A stretch of DNA of 64,000 nt from Pseudocalidococcus sp964653145. Lineage in GTDB: Bacteria > Cyanobacteriota > Cyanobacteriia > Thermosynechococcales > Thermosynechococcaceae. Positions within the stretch are counted from its first letter, which is position 1; every line of letters begins with the position of its first letter. The translations under genes were made by a program, and so were the position numbers. A model generated the notes under the pieces. That model was not told the DNA's origin. It ran no database searches and was given only the letters and a program-made list of their open reading frames with translations. Below are positions 16,486 to 24,454 of this stretch, one piece after another. The stretch is from NCBI GenBank assembly GCA_964653145.1, contig CAZZCG010000009.1, positions 1 through 64,000 on the forward strand. Reading direction: 5' to 3'.

Positions 16486-17942
16486 TTTGGGTTTCCCTTT
16501 TGCTTTTGGGCTTAATCCTGTATCTTTTAGTCCAACGCGGTGCCGCTCGCATGAGTCAAACCCCAGGGTGGTTGCTCTGGTTGATTTTAATGCTCCCAGC
16601 CTTTTTCATCGTGGCCTGGATGCTGGTGAATGGGCAACAACCGATTCCATCCCTACTGTTAATTGGCATTTTCATTCTCAGTTCATTTCTCTATTGGGTG
16701 CTTTTACGGCGGACACTCACCCCAACCGCAGCCCCTGAAGCCCCTCCCCAGGAAATCCAGCCAACCCCTGAACCGGTTAAGAACTTGCTCGATCGGTCAG
16801 AGGAAGCCCAACTCCAAGGTTGCTTTCCCTGGTCTCTCTACTATTTACAGCAAATTGAATACCGTCCCCAGGCCGTGATTTGTCGGGGGCAGATGCGGGG
16901 ACAAGCGGAGAAAGTCTTTGCCACCATCCAAGACAATATTGCCCTCCAGTTTGGGGATCGGTTTTTAGTTACCTTTCAAATGGGATCCAGCGATAAACCT
17001 TTTTTTGCCCTAATTCCCAAACAACGCATTCCCACCCCCGGACAACTAACCCGGCCGTTTCTGACCTTAAGTTTATTCCTGTTAACCCTGCTCACAACCA
17101 CCCTGGCAGGCACCGTGATTGTCCATGGCAATGCCACCCCTGACCTACTAGCTCAGGATCCGTCCGTCTTGATGGCTGGTTTACCCTACTCCTTGGCCCT
17201 CCTAGGGATTCTCGGCATCCATGAGGGTGGGCATTACTTGACGGCCAAGTTTTATCAAATCCAGGCCACGCTCCCCTACTTTATTCCACTGCCCTTTGGC
17301 CTGGGAACTCTGGGGGCCTTTATCCAAATTCGTTCACCGATTCCCCATCGTCGGGCACTGTTTGATGTGGGCATTGCGGGCCCCTTGGCAGGATTTGTGG
17401 CCACCTTACCCCTCCTGATTTGGGGCCTAAGCCAGTCAGAAATTGTCCCCTTGGCCGCCGATGCCACCTCCCGGTTTGATCCTGAGGCCTTTGACCCGCG
17501 GATTTCTATTCTTTTTGCCCTGTTTGGTCGGCTTGTGTGGGGGACTGCCCTAACGGTAGATTCGGCTATTCATCTGCATCCAGTGGCGATTGCTGGGGCC
17601 CTGGGCCTGGTGGTGACCGCTTTAAATTTAATGCCCGTGGGCCAACTGGATGGGGGGCATATTGTCCATGCAATGTACGGACATCGGGCCGGTGCCATTA
17701 TTGGTCAGGTGACCCGGCTTTTGATTTTGGTGCTCTCCTTTGTCCAGCCTTGGCTATTTTTCTGGGCGATTATCCTCTTTTTCATGCCAGCCTTTGATGA
17801 GCCTGCGGTAAATGACGTAACTGAATTAAATAGTTGGCGGGATGGCATCGGATTATTTGCCCTGGGATTACTGGTTTTAATTATTTTTCCAATGCCGGAA
17901 CCCTTTGCCGGATTACTTCTCCACACAAATCCAGCGCCATAG
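16482..17942 (+). CDS. Site-2 protease family zinc metalloprotease (M50)
   Basis: A 486-aa integral membrane protease of the S2P/EGY type. HEGGH at residues 247-251 supplies the zinc ligands and catalytic Glu; NLMPVGQLDGGH begins at about residue 382 and supplies the third ligand. Two N-terminal helices precede a soluble domain (about residues 85-185), with six or more helices after it. Chloroplast and cyanobacterial EGY-type enzymes cleave membrane-bound regulators or affect thylakoid biogenesis; the substrate here is unknown. The ATG at 16482 has a GAGG 6 nt upstream and overlaps the small upstream ORF. Confidence 0.87.
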   Translation: MIWVSLLLLGLILYLLVQRGAARMSQTPGWLLWLILMLPAFFIVAWMLVNGQQPIPSLLLIGIFILSSFLYWVLLRRTLTPTAAPEAPPQEIQPTPEPVKNLLDRSEEAQLQGCFPWSLYYLQQIEYRPQAVICRGQMRGQAEKVFATIQDNIALQFGDRFLVTFQMGSSDKPFFALIPKQRIPTPGQLTRPFLTLSLFLLTLLTTTLAGTVIVHGNATPDLLAQDPSVLMAGLPYSLALLGILGIHEGGHYLTAKFYQIQATLPYFIPLPFGLGTLGAFIQIRSPIPHRRALFDVGIAGPLAGFVATLPLLIWGLSQSEIVPLAADATSRFDPEAFDPRISILFALFGRLVWGTALTVDSAIHLHPVAIAGALGLVVTALNLMPVGQLDGGHIVHAMYGHRAGAIIGQVTRLLILVLSFVQPWLFFWAIILFFMPAFDEPAVNDVTELNSWRDGIGLFALGLLVLIIFPMPEPFAGLLLHTNPAP

Positions 17943-18308
17943 GGGATGACTTTGCCCCTGCAACCGGACTAACCAAACCCGTCGTTCTAAACGCTTTTGC
18001 CAGGCCTGGGAGCGCCCCCAAAAAATATTGCGGGTCTGCCACAAGAGAACCCCCAAGGTCAGGCCCACGCAAGTTCCCAGGCCCAAGGAACCCAGGCGGT
18101 TAAAGGCAATGGCATAGCGGAGGCCAACCCAGGTGAAATGTTCCTGCAACAGGCTAATATCCGTCCGAAAACTATAGAGACTCCACAGCCCCACCGTCAG
18201 CCACAGCAATCCAATCACCGTCCAGCGCCACCACAGGGTCAAGGTATGGAGTCGTTCCACGGCGGCCTGGAATTCGGGATGCTGAGATTCACTGAGGGCT
18301 TGATTCAT
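17913..18308 (-). CDS. Small membrane hypothetical protein
   Basis: A 131-aa protein with two predicted membrane helices (about residues 25-47, WRWTVIGLLWLTVGLWSLY, and about 71-90, LGTCVGLTLGVLLW) and a basic C terminus. I do not recognise a named family; it looks like a conserved cyanobacterial protein of unknown role. Its 3' end overlaps the 3' end of the site-2 protease gene on the other strand by 30 nt. Confidence 0.65.
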   Translation of the reverse strand: MNQALSESQHPEFQAAVERLHTLTLWWRWTVIGLLWLTVGLWSLYSFRTDISLLQEHFTWVGLRYAIAFNRLGSLGLGTCVGLTLGVLLWQTRNIFWGRSQAWQKRLERRVWLVRLQGQSHPLWRWICVEK

Positions 18309-18356
18309 ATTTCAATGCTACAAAAGCGGAACCTGAAGGGACATGAACTCAGCTAA

Positions 18357-18965
18357 TCATGAAAGGAATAAAACCAACCCAACAGTGATCACCATCACCC
18401 CAGCTAACTGATTTAACCGCCGCCGAAATTTTGGTTGTAACCAGACAAGCGCCCGCTCTGCTAAGGCCGCATAGAGTAATTTCACCATCCCTACCGCCAA
18501 GATCATGGTCAAACACACCAGGCCAAAATCTCGCCAGGTGAGGGTCTCAATATTGACAAAGGCCGGTAGAAAGCCCAAGTAGAATAGCGTTGCCTTTTGA
18601 TCCGCCAAAGTAATGGATAACCCTGTCCCGAAGCTGGCCCATTTGGAAGCAGATAGGTGGGAAACCGATGGATGGGAGGTGCTTTTGGCTCGCCACAACC
18701 CCAAGCCCAGGATGATTAAATAGATACCACCCAAATACCTAAGCCAGAGGAAAAACGGCCCCAATACCCCCTGTAACTGTCCCAGGCCCCAGACCGCCAG
18801 GGCAATAAAAACTAAATCTCCGAAAATAATCCCGATTGTGGTCAAGACCCCATGGATAAACCCGAAGCTAGCGGATCGAGTCACGACCATGAAGACGCTC
18901 AGGCTGGGAACAGCGCCCAAGGTGATTAGGGCAACAAACAGGGCCAAAACTTGATAGATCGTCAT
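18357..18965 (-). CDS. LysE/RhtB family amino-acid exporter
   Basis: A 202-aa protein with six hydrophobic segments. The N-terminal segment (LITLGAVPSLSVFMVVTRSASFG, in part) is the LysE/RhtB signature region, in which a Pro-Gly-Pro motif is degenerate here. The family exports lysine, arginine, homoserine lactones or other small metabolites; substrate is not predictable. It lies 48 nt from the small membrane gene on the same strand. Confidence 0.85.
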   Translation of the reverse strand: MTIYQVLALFVALITLGAVPSLSVFMVVTRSASFGFIHGVLTTIGIIFGDLVFIALAVWGLGQLQGVLGPFFLWLRYLGGIYLIILGLGLWRAKSTSHPSVSHLSASKWASFGTGLSITLADQKATLFYLGFLPAFVNIETLTWRDFGLVCLTMILAVGMVKLLYAALAERALVWLQPKFRRRLNQLAGVMVITVGLVLFLS

Positions 18966-19007
18966 ACCGACACTTGACTCCCAGAACTCCTCCGGGTCAT
19001 AGCTCAG

Positions 19008-19784
19008 TTAAGGAACAGGGGTACGAATGGTTACGGTCTGGGCCTGGAGGTAGGACTTAATCTCGGCAATACTGAGTTGCCCGTAGTGCAAGAGGGAGGC
19101 CAACAAAGCGGCGGCGGCCTGGCCAGTGGTTAACGCTTGGTGGATATGCTCCAGGGTGCCTGCCCCTCCAGAAGCGATGACAGGGATTTGGACTTGCTCG
19201 GCAATGGTTCGAGTCAGTTCTAAGTCATACCCGGCCTGGGTACCGTCTGCATCCATACTAGTCAACAAAATTTCCCCAGCGCCCCGCTGTTCGACCTCCT
19301 TGGCCCAGGCCAGGGCATCTAAGCCAGTATTCTCCCGTCCTCCCCGCACATAGACATCCCAACCCGGTTTGTCTGAAGACTCTCGACGCCGGGCATCAAT
19401 GGCAATCACGATACACTGCTGGCCAAATCGCTCACTGGCCTGGGTAATTAAATCAGGGTTTCGTACCGCCGCAGAGTTGAGACTAATTTTGTCCGCCCCT
19501 GCCCGTAAAAGATCCCTAATCGTTGGTAAGGAATCTATTCCTCCCCCCACCGTCAAGGGAATGAATACCTGATCCGCGGTTCGATACACCACATCAATTA
19601 AAATCTTGCGCTCTTCGTGGGTGGCGGTAATGTCCAAGAACACCAGTTCATCTGCCCCTGCATCGTTGTAGGCCTGGGCCAATTCGACAGGATCCCCGGC
19701 GTCCCGTAAATCCACAAAATTCACCCCTTTGACCACCCGCCCCGCTTTCACATCAAGACAGGGTAAAATTCGTTTTGCTAACAT
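19008..19784 (-). CDS. hisF: Imidazole glycerol phosphate synthase, cyclase subunit
   Basis: HisF forms the synthase with the HisH glutaminase and makes imidazole glycerol phosphate and AICAR in histidine synthesis. The 258-aa (beta/alpha)8 barrel begins MLAKRILPCLDVKAGRVVKG, containing the catalytic Asp (CLD). VGGGIDSL and the second catalytic Asp (LTSMDADGTQAGYDLELT) follow, with the phosphate loop VIASGGAGTLEH. Length and motif order are normal. Confidence 0.97.
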   Translation of the reverse strand: MLAKRILPCLDVKAGRVVKGVNFVDLRDAGDPVELAQAYNDAGADELVFLDITATHEERKILIDVVYRTADQVFIPLTVGGGIDSLPTIRDLLRAGADKISLNSAAVRNPDLITQASERFGQQCIVIAIDARRRESSDKPGWDVYVRGGRENTGLDALAWAKEVEQRGAGEILLTSMDADGTQAGYDLELTRTIAEQVQIPVIASGGAGTLEHIHQALTTGQAAAALLASLLHYGQLSIAEIKSYLQAQTVTIRTPVP

Positions 19785-19865
19785 GAATCACCAACTCAAG
19801 CAGGTTGGACAGAAAGCCAGGCCATAGCAAAAATCCTTAGTTCCCTGACGTCCATCTTTCCTATG

Positions 19866-20816
19866 CTAGTCGGAAACGGTTTCTGCCTTAAACGGCCGTT
19901 CTAAGAGTTGGTTAATTGCCTGTTGTGGTGTAATTTGCTCCGTTAAAACCGCAGTCACGGCCTGGGTAATGGGAACATCTAAGTCGTGGGCCTGGGCATA
20001 ATGGCTCAAAACGAGGGCTGTGTTGACCCCTTCCGCCGTACCAACCACTTGGGACAATGCTCCCTGCAAAGGTTTACCCTGGGCTAAATGCCATCCCACT
20101 TGGTAATTGCGGCTGAGGGGGCTTGTACAGGTGGCCAATAAATCCCCCAGGCCCGATAGACCGTAAAAAGTCTGGACATCACCACCCCAGTGGGTCCCCA
20201 CGCGCACCATTTCTAAAAGACCCCGAGTAATCAGCGCCGAGCGAGCATTGACACCGAGCCCCAGACCGTCGTTGACCCCGCAGGCAATTGCCATGACATT
20301 TTTGAGGACTCCGCCCAACTCCACCCCCCGCCGATCCGGATTGGTGTAAACCCGAAATAGGGGCATCGCAAATAGTTCCTGGGCCAGGGCCGCCGCCACA
20401 GATTCCCCGCCAATGACCGCCGCTGCTGGGAGCCCCTGGTGAATTTCTGCTGCTAAGTTTGGCCCCGATAACACCACGGTCTTGGCCTGGGGTAAAATCT
20501 CGGACCAAATTTGGGTTGCTGTGGCCGCCGTATCTGGTTCCAGGCCTTTTGTGGCACTGATCAAGACCTGGCCTGGGGCCCAATTACAGTCTCGAACCCG
20601 CTCTGCAATGGCCCGAACCCCTTTTATCGGCAAAGTTGAAATGATGATCGAACTGGTCTGGACAGACTCAGGCAAAAGCATTCCCTGAACGCGCTGCCAT
20701 ACCCGCACCCGAAGACCTTGACGTTCCAAAAGATGCAGCAGGGTTTTACCCCAGGCCCCTAACCCCAACAGGAGAATTTTAGGCCCCAGTTTTTCGACCG
20801 GAGAACCGGCTTCCAT
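19866..20816 (-). CDS. gpsA: Glycerol-3-phosphate dehydrogenase [NAD(P)+]
   Basis: GpsA reduces dihydroxyacetone phosphate to sn-glycerol-3-phosphate for phospholipid synthesis. The 316-aa protein has a Rossmann nucleotide site LLGLGAWGKTL (about residues 16-26), the conserved SGPNLAAEI, ELGGVLKNVMAIACG with the catalytic Lys, and the substrate region LSGLGDLLATC. The nucleotide motif GLGAWG replaces the commoner GAGAWG, which is a mild variant. The first 12 residues before it are non-conserved. Confidence 0.95.
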   Translation of the reverse strand: MEAGSPVEKLGPKILLLGLGAWGKTLLHLLERQGLRVRVWQRVQGMLLPESVQTSSIIISTLPIKGVRAIAERVRDCNWAPGQVLISATKGLEPDTAATATQIWSEILPQAKTVVLSGPNLAAEIHQGLPAAAVIGGESVAAALAQELFAMPLFRVYTNPDRRGVELGGVLKNVMAIACGVNDGLGLGVNARSALITRGLLEMVRVGTHWGGDVQTFYGLSGLGDLLATCTSPLSRNYQVGWHLAQGKPLQGALSQVVGTAEGVNTALVLSHYAQAHDLDVPITQAVTAVLTEQITPQQAINQLLERPFKAETVSD

Positions 20817-20868
20817 ACCCGTAATTATTTCCGTAACGCCCTAGTTTTACCTTAGTCCGATTGGGAGC

Positions 20869-21210
20869 CTAAGGGGCTGGTGTTGCTTCAGGTTGATTGT
20901 GAAGTTGCAGTTGCCGCTGTCGGAAATTAGCAGCCTCAGAGTTAAGATTTTCCATTTGATCCTGGGCTACCTCACTGTAATTGCGCCCATCCATGTTCCG
21001 AATTTGATTCATGAGACTGGGCAAGGAAACACTGCCGCCTTGATTACCGTTCAAGAGGGAGCCCAGATCACTGGAGGGACGGCCTTCTTGCCAACCTTGC
21101 AATGGAGTCAATTGCCCTGCCTGTTGAGCTACCACCGCTGGCATGATCCAGAGGGTTCCCAGGCCAACCAGCAAGGATACGGGATGTGAGAGTTGTGAAA
21201 GTCGCATCAT
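20869..21210 (-). CDS. Secreted small hypothetical protein
   Basis: A 113-aa protein with a clear signal peptide (MMRLSQLSHPVSLLVGLGTL..., cleavage likely after AVVA-Q near residue 28). The mature part is hydrophilic and rich in Gln and Asn (NLNSEAANFRQRQLQLHNQ). No known domain recognised. Transcribed convergent with nothing on its right; the hli gene upstream is on the same strand but is separated by a strong terminator. Confidence 0.68.
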   Translation of the reverse strand: MMRLSQLSHPVSLLVGLGTLWIMPAVVAQQAGQLTPLQGWQEGRPSSDLGSLLNGNQGGSVSLPSLMNQIRNMDGRNYSEVAQDQMENLNSEAANFRQRQLQLHNQPEATPAP

Positions 21211-21318
21211 GAAAACCTCGCACGCACACCTAATCGTAACATTGGCGTTAAATTCCTTTACATCCTAACCCGATTTTTGACAAGGACAGGTTAGTCATGG
21301 TTTCCTCAGCCAGCAGAC

Positions 21319-21349
21319 AAAAAAAGAGGCCTAAATAAACTTAGACCCC
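21319..21349 (-). terminator. Rho-independent terminator of hli
   Basis: On the minus strand GGGGTCTAA (21349-21341) pairs along 9 bp (two G-U pairs) with TTAGGCCTC (21334-21326) around a 6-nt loop and is followed by seven T residues (21325-21319). It lies 63 nt after the hli stop. Confidence 0.8.
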
Positions 21350-21411
21350 TGACTACACTTTGACCGCTGAGAATTGTGCTTACACGAAACACAATGGAGA
21401 ATCTGAGGAAA

Positions 21412-21585
21412 TTACATGAGACCCCAGAAGTGGAGCACACCCTGCTTGCTCAACAACTCGGTTAAGAGGGCGGCAACAAAACCAATCATGGCCAAACGAC
21501 CGTTCCAAATTTCGGCTTGGGGGGTAAATCCAAATACCCAAGCGTTACGATCTTCAGTTTTGGCAACTTTAGTAGCTTCTGTCAT
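21412..21585 (-). CDS. hli: High-light-inducible protein (single-helix chlorophyll-binding)
   Basis: A 57-aa thylakoid protein of the Hlip/SCP family. The one membrane helix has the chlorophyll-binding motif EIWNGRLAMIGFVAALLTE (E25 and N28 to R30 are the ligand residues). Hlips bind chlorophyll and carotenoid, dissipate energy and accompany PSII assembly and chlorophyll synthase. I chose the ATG at 21585, with AGGAG 9 nt upstream; an in-frame extension to 21657 has no support. A candidate promoter on the minus strand at about 21655-21627 (TTGCAA, 17 bp, TACATT) precedes it. It is monocistronic, with a strong terminator. Confidence 0.92.
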   Translation of the reverse strand: MTEATKVAKTEDRNAWVFGFTPQAEIWNGRLAMIGFVAALLTELLSKQGVLHFWGLM

Positions 21586-21981
21586 AGCTTTAACTCCTGA
21601 CGTGAACCCGATGAACTTATTAAATAATGTAACAACTGACGCCAGGATTTGCAACATCTCTTTACAAATTGCTTTGATCGGTTCTCTATACCGGCCATTG
21701 ACCCGGTCAGGGCAGGGGGCTGTTGCCAGTTGGGGCGCTCAATGATCCAGCCTAAAAACTGGAAGATTAGAGGGTTTATTGAGAAAATCTATGGTTTGAC
21801 TCCAAAACAACTCAGCAGGCGGTTTCTGATCTTGTGGGGGTCGGGAGTTTCTGGGGGGATTGATTTGTCCTGATTTCAGGATTTCCAGTGTGTTTCTGAA
21901 ACCCAATCTGGGCTTGTCATCGGTTGCTAGATTCTGGGTCTTTATGTGGCCTGGTTCACACTAATCTCAGCCAACTTAAAC

Positions 21982-22014
21982 AAAAAAAGGGGCCCGTCCC
22001 AGAAGACTGACCCC
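21982..22014 (-). terminator. Intrinsic terminator of the candidate sRNA
   Basis: Minus strand: GGGGTC (22014-22009) pairs with GGCCCC (21994-21989), with an inner GTC/GAC extension, followed by seven T residues (21988-21982). No protein gene reads toward it on this strand, so it implies a transcript starting within the gap. Confidence 0.65.
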
Positions 22015-22046
22015 ACCTGCCGATTCCTCAAGAGAGGAGAACACTG
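21982..22046 (-). ncRNA. Candidate small RNA next to hli
   Basis: In the 618-bp gap between hli and upp, the minus strand has a promoter (TTGATA, 17 bp, TACATT) whose start at about 22046 is followed roughly 65 nt later by a strong intrinsic terminator. Between them is a short hairpin TCCTC-TCTT-GAGGA. No reading frame is present. The CUCCUC stretch is complementary to AGGAG-type ribosome binding sites. It lacks the ACUCCUCACAC core of Yfr1. The unit is inferred from sequence alone. Confidence 0.5.
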
Positions 22047-22052
22047 AAATCT

Positions 22053-22081
22053 AATGTACATTAATTGAGAAAATATATCAA
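22053..22081 (-). promoter_or_regulatory. Promoter of the candidate sRNA
   Basis: Minus strand: TTGATA (22081-22076) and TACATT (22058-22053) separated by exactly 17 bp. The same -10 hexamer, TACATT, is seen before hli. Confidence 0.5.
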
Positions 22082-22203
22082 CTATTTTTCGAGAAATTTC
22101 GTTTTTTTAATCGGTTTGAGGCATTTACACCTCTGCGTGCCAAGTCTGTGGTGGATTGCAGGCAGCGGGGTATGATAATCAGCACTATTACAATATGTGG
22201 TTT

Positions 22204-22854
22204 ATGGCACTCCAGTTGCGAGTCTATGTTCCTCCCCATCCCCTTGTTCAGCATTGGTTAGCAGTGGCTCGGGATGTGGGCACACCAACAGCTCTATTCC
22301 GGACTGCCATGACTGAGTTGGGACGCTGGTTAACCTACGAGGCTGTGCGGGAATGGCTGCCCACCTTGACCACCACTGTCGAAACCCCCTTGGCCCCTTG
22401 TGCTGCGCAGGTAGTTGACCCCCAGGCCCCGTTAGTTGTTGTCCCGATTTTACGGGCGGGCCTGTCCCTGTTGGCGGGGGTGGAAAGTGTCATTCCCTTG
22501 GCCAAGACCTACCACATTGGGATTGTCCGCAATGAGGAGACTCTCCAGCCCAGTTGCTATCTAAATAAGTTACCGCCGGAATTTGCCCCAGATACCCGAG
22601 TTTTGATCAGTGAACCGATGTTGGCCACGGGGGGTTCCATCATGACCACCTTGACAGAATTGACTCAGCGGGGCATCAATCCAGGCTTGGTGCGGATTAT
22701 TTCAGTTGTAACCGCGCCACCGGCATTACAAAAACTGGGAGCCGCTTTTCCAGAGGTTCAAATTTATGCTGCCACCATCGATCCGGAACTGAATGACCAG
22801 GGTTTTATCGTCCCAGGCCTGGGGGATGCGGGCGACCGAAGTTTTGGCACTTGA
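22204..22854 (+). CDS. upp: Uracil phosphoribosyltransferase
   Basis: Upp salvages uracil with PRPP to give UMP. The 216-aa protein has the PRPP-binding loop LISEPMLATGGSIMT, VPILRAGLSLL and the uracil-binding C terminus IDPELNDQGFIVPGLGDAGDR. The chosen ATG at 22204 gives MALQLRVYVPPHP, as in cyanobacterial relatives; an in-frame extension to 22156 is unsupported. The next gene starts 42 nt later on the same strand. Confidence 0.94.
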   Translation: MALQLRVYVPPHPLVQHWLAVARDVGTPTALFRTAMTELGRWLTYEAVREWLPTLTTTVETPLAPCAAQVVDPQAPLVVVPILRAGLSLLAGVESVIPLAKTYHIGIVRNEETLQPSCYLNKLPPEFAPDTRVLISEPMLATGGSIMTTLTELTQRGINPGLVRIISVVTAPPALQKLGAAFPEVQIYAATIDPELNDQGFIVPGLGDAGDRSFGT

Positions 22855-22896
22855 ACAGATCCGATAGAGTGAAAAGAGACAGCACAGAAGGGTGAT

Positions 22897-23184
22897 ATGG
22901 AAAATCGCGGTGATCGGTTTGCCAGTGGATTTATAGCTGGGGCAATTTTTGGCAGTATTGCAGGTGCATTTGCGGCTGTGTTTTTAACCAACAAATTAGC
23001 GGAATTAAGCAGTGATGAGAGCGATGGCTCAAAACCTTCCCGCCAATTGGGCCTGGGGGATCGTGAGGCGGTGGTGATTGAAAATGCCCGCCAGGGTCTT
23101 GAAGCTAAAATTGCCCAACTGAATGAAGCGGTGGATGATCTGCAACAGCGCCTGAGTACGGTGCCAGAGTCCATCGAGTCGTGA
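22897..23184 (+). CDS. Small membrane-associated hypothetical protein
   Basis: A 95-aa protein with an N-terminal glycine/alanine-rich hydrophobic segment (about residues 9-30, ASGFIAGAIFGSIAGAFAAVF) like YtxH-type membrane anchors, then a C-terminal stretch (about 57-90, VVIENARQGLEAKIAQLNEA) likely to form a coiled coil. Function unknown. An A/G-rich leader precedes the ATG. Confidence 0.72.
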   Translation: MENRGDRFASGFIAGAIFGSIAGAFAAVFLTNKLAELSSDESDGSKPSRQLGLGDREAVVIENARQGLEAKIAQLNEAVDDLQQRLSTVPESIES

Positions 23185-23265
23185 ATGACACCTCAAGCTA
23201 GCCCCTAAAAAAATCGTCTTGCCTTGTCGTCTGTTACGGGAGTCCCTTTACCTGTGAATGAATTT

Positions 23266-23556
23266 ATGAGTGATGCCACTGTTGTGCCCTTGATTTTGAC
23301 TGCGCTGACCAATTTTCTGCAAATTTACCTAATCCTCCTATTAATTCGGGTGCTACTCACCTGGTTTCCAAATGTGGATTGGGGAAATCCAGTGTTTTCT
23401 GTCCTAGCCCAGCTAACGGATCCTTACCTCAACATTTTTCGGAGTATCATTCCACCCATTGGCGGCCTGGATTTTTCTCCAATTATTGGGTTCTTTTTAT
23501 TGCAGTTTTTGGTACAACTGTTGGGTTCATTTTCCCGTGGGGGCGCACTGTTCTAA
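23266..23556 (+). CDS. ycf19: YggT/Ycf19 family membrane protein
   Basis: A 96-aa protein with two YGGT-type hydrophobic stretches: ILTALTNFLQIYLILLLIRV and the conserved LTWFPNVDW...LAQLTDPYLNIFRSIIPP, then a second helix SPIIGFFLLQFLVQLLG. Ycf19/YggT proteins are inner-membrane or thylakoid proteins linked to membrane-complex assembly. Start is uncertain: ATG at 23266 is preferred, but GTG at 23251 and TTG at 23224 are in frame. Confidence 0.87.
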   Translation: MSDATVVPLILTALTNFLQIYLILLLIRVLLTWFPNVDWGNPVFSVLAQLTDPYLNIFRSIIPPIGGLDFSPIIGFFLLQFLVQLLGSFSRGGALF

Positions 23557-23624
23557 GATCAACAAACGGGCTAACGAGTCCCTGGACAACGCTGACGATT
23601 ATTCATGGATTTTGAATCACCACT

Positions 23625-24341
23625 ATGACTGCGACTGCTATTCCCCCCCTTAATCTTGAACAGATTAATCAAGAGTTAGATGGTAAACACCCGGCTGAAA
23701 TTCTGGCCTGGGCTGTGCGACACTTTCCCACTGGTCTGGTTCAAACAAGTGCCTTTAATGTAGACGATTTGGTGATTACGGATATTCTCTATCGTCAATT
23801 GCAACCCAGCCCGGCGGTTCCGGTAATGTTCCTCGAAACCCTCCATCATTTTCCGGAGACCCTGGAACTAGTGAAAAAAGCTGAAGCCCACTACCGACTC
23901 AATTTACAGGTTTATCAAATTCGTGAAGTAACCGACCGAGCCGAGTTTGCCCAGAAGTTTGGGGAAGCCCTTTGGGAGCAAGATGTCGCCCAATTTCACC
24001 ACCTGACTAAGATTGAACCCCTTGAGCGGGGCCTGGCGGAACTGGGAACCACGGCCTGGATTACGGGACGGCGTCGGGATCAAGCGGTTACTCGGGCCGA
24101 AATGCCCTTTGTGGAGTTGGACAAAGTTGGACGGTATAAAATCAACCCCCTGGCGGCTTGGACAAGGAAAGAATCTTGGGCCTACGCTGCCGAACATCAG
24201 ATGATGTATAACCCCCTCCACGATCAAGGCTATGCCAGTATTGGAGATGAGCCCCTCACAACTCCAGTCAGAGAAGGGGAAGATGAGCGGGCCGGTCGCT
24301 GGCGGGGGTCGGGCAAAACCGAGTGTGGAATTCACATTTAA
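23625..24341 (+). CDS. cysH: Phosphoadenylyl-sulfate (PAPS) reductase
   Basis: CysH reduces PAPS to sulfite using thioredoxin in assimilatory sulfate reduction. The 238-aa protein has the PP-loop region VQTSAFNVDDLVITD, the arginine-rich TGRRRDQAVTRA, the phosphate-binding KINPLAAWT, and the C-terminal catalytic motif KTECGIH with the active-site Cys. The paired cysteines that bind an iron-sulfur cluster in APS reductases are missing, which favours PAPS as substrate. Confidence 0.93.
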   Translation: MTATAIPPLNLEQINQELDGKHPAEILAWAVRHFPTGLVQTSAFNVDDLVITDILYRQLQPSPAVPVMFLETLHHFPETLELVKKAEAHYRLNLQVYQIREVTDRAEFAQKFGEALWEQDVAQFHHLTKIEPLERGLAELGTTAWITGRRRDQAVTRAEMPFVELDKVGRYKINPLAAWTRKESWAYAAEHQMMYNPLHDQGYASIGDEPLTTPVREGEDERAGRWRGSGKTECGIHI

Positions 24342-24454
24342 CGAGTTTCAACCCTAAGCTTCACCGTTGAGCATTGACCCAGGCCCCGGATTTGTCTGCC
24401 ACTGATCTGGCCTGGGTGATAAGATAGCTGCAAGTAACTAATTGCCGAGATTTT

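Noticed and set aside
22010..22060. Yfr1-like small RNA
   Set aside because: The conserved Yfr1 core ACUCCUCACAC is missing from the transcript predicted here; it was kept only as an unnamed sRNA candidate.
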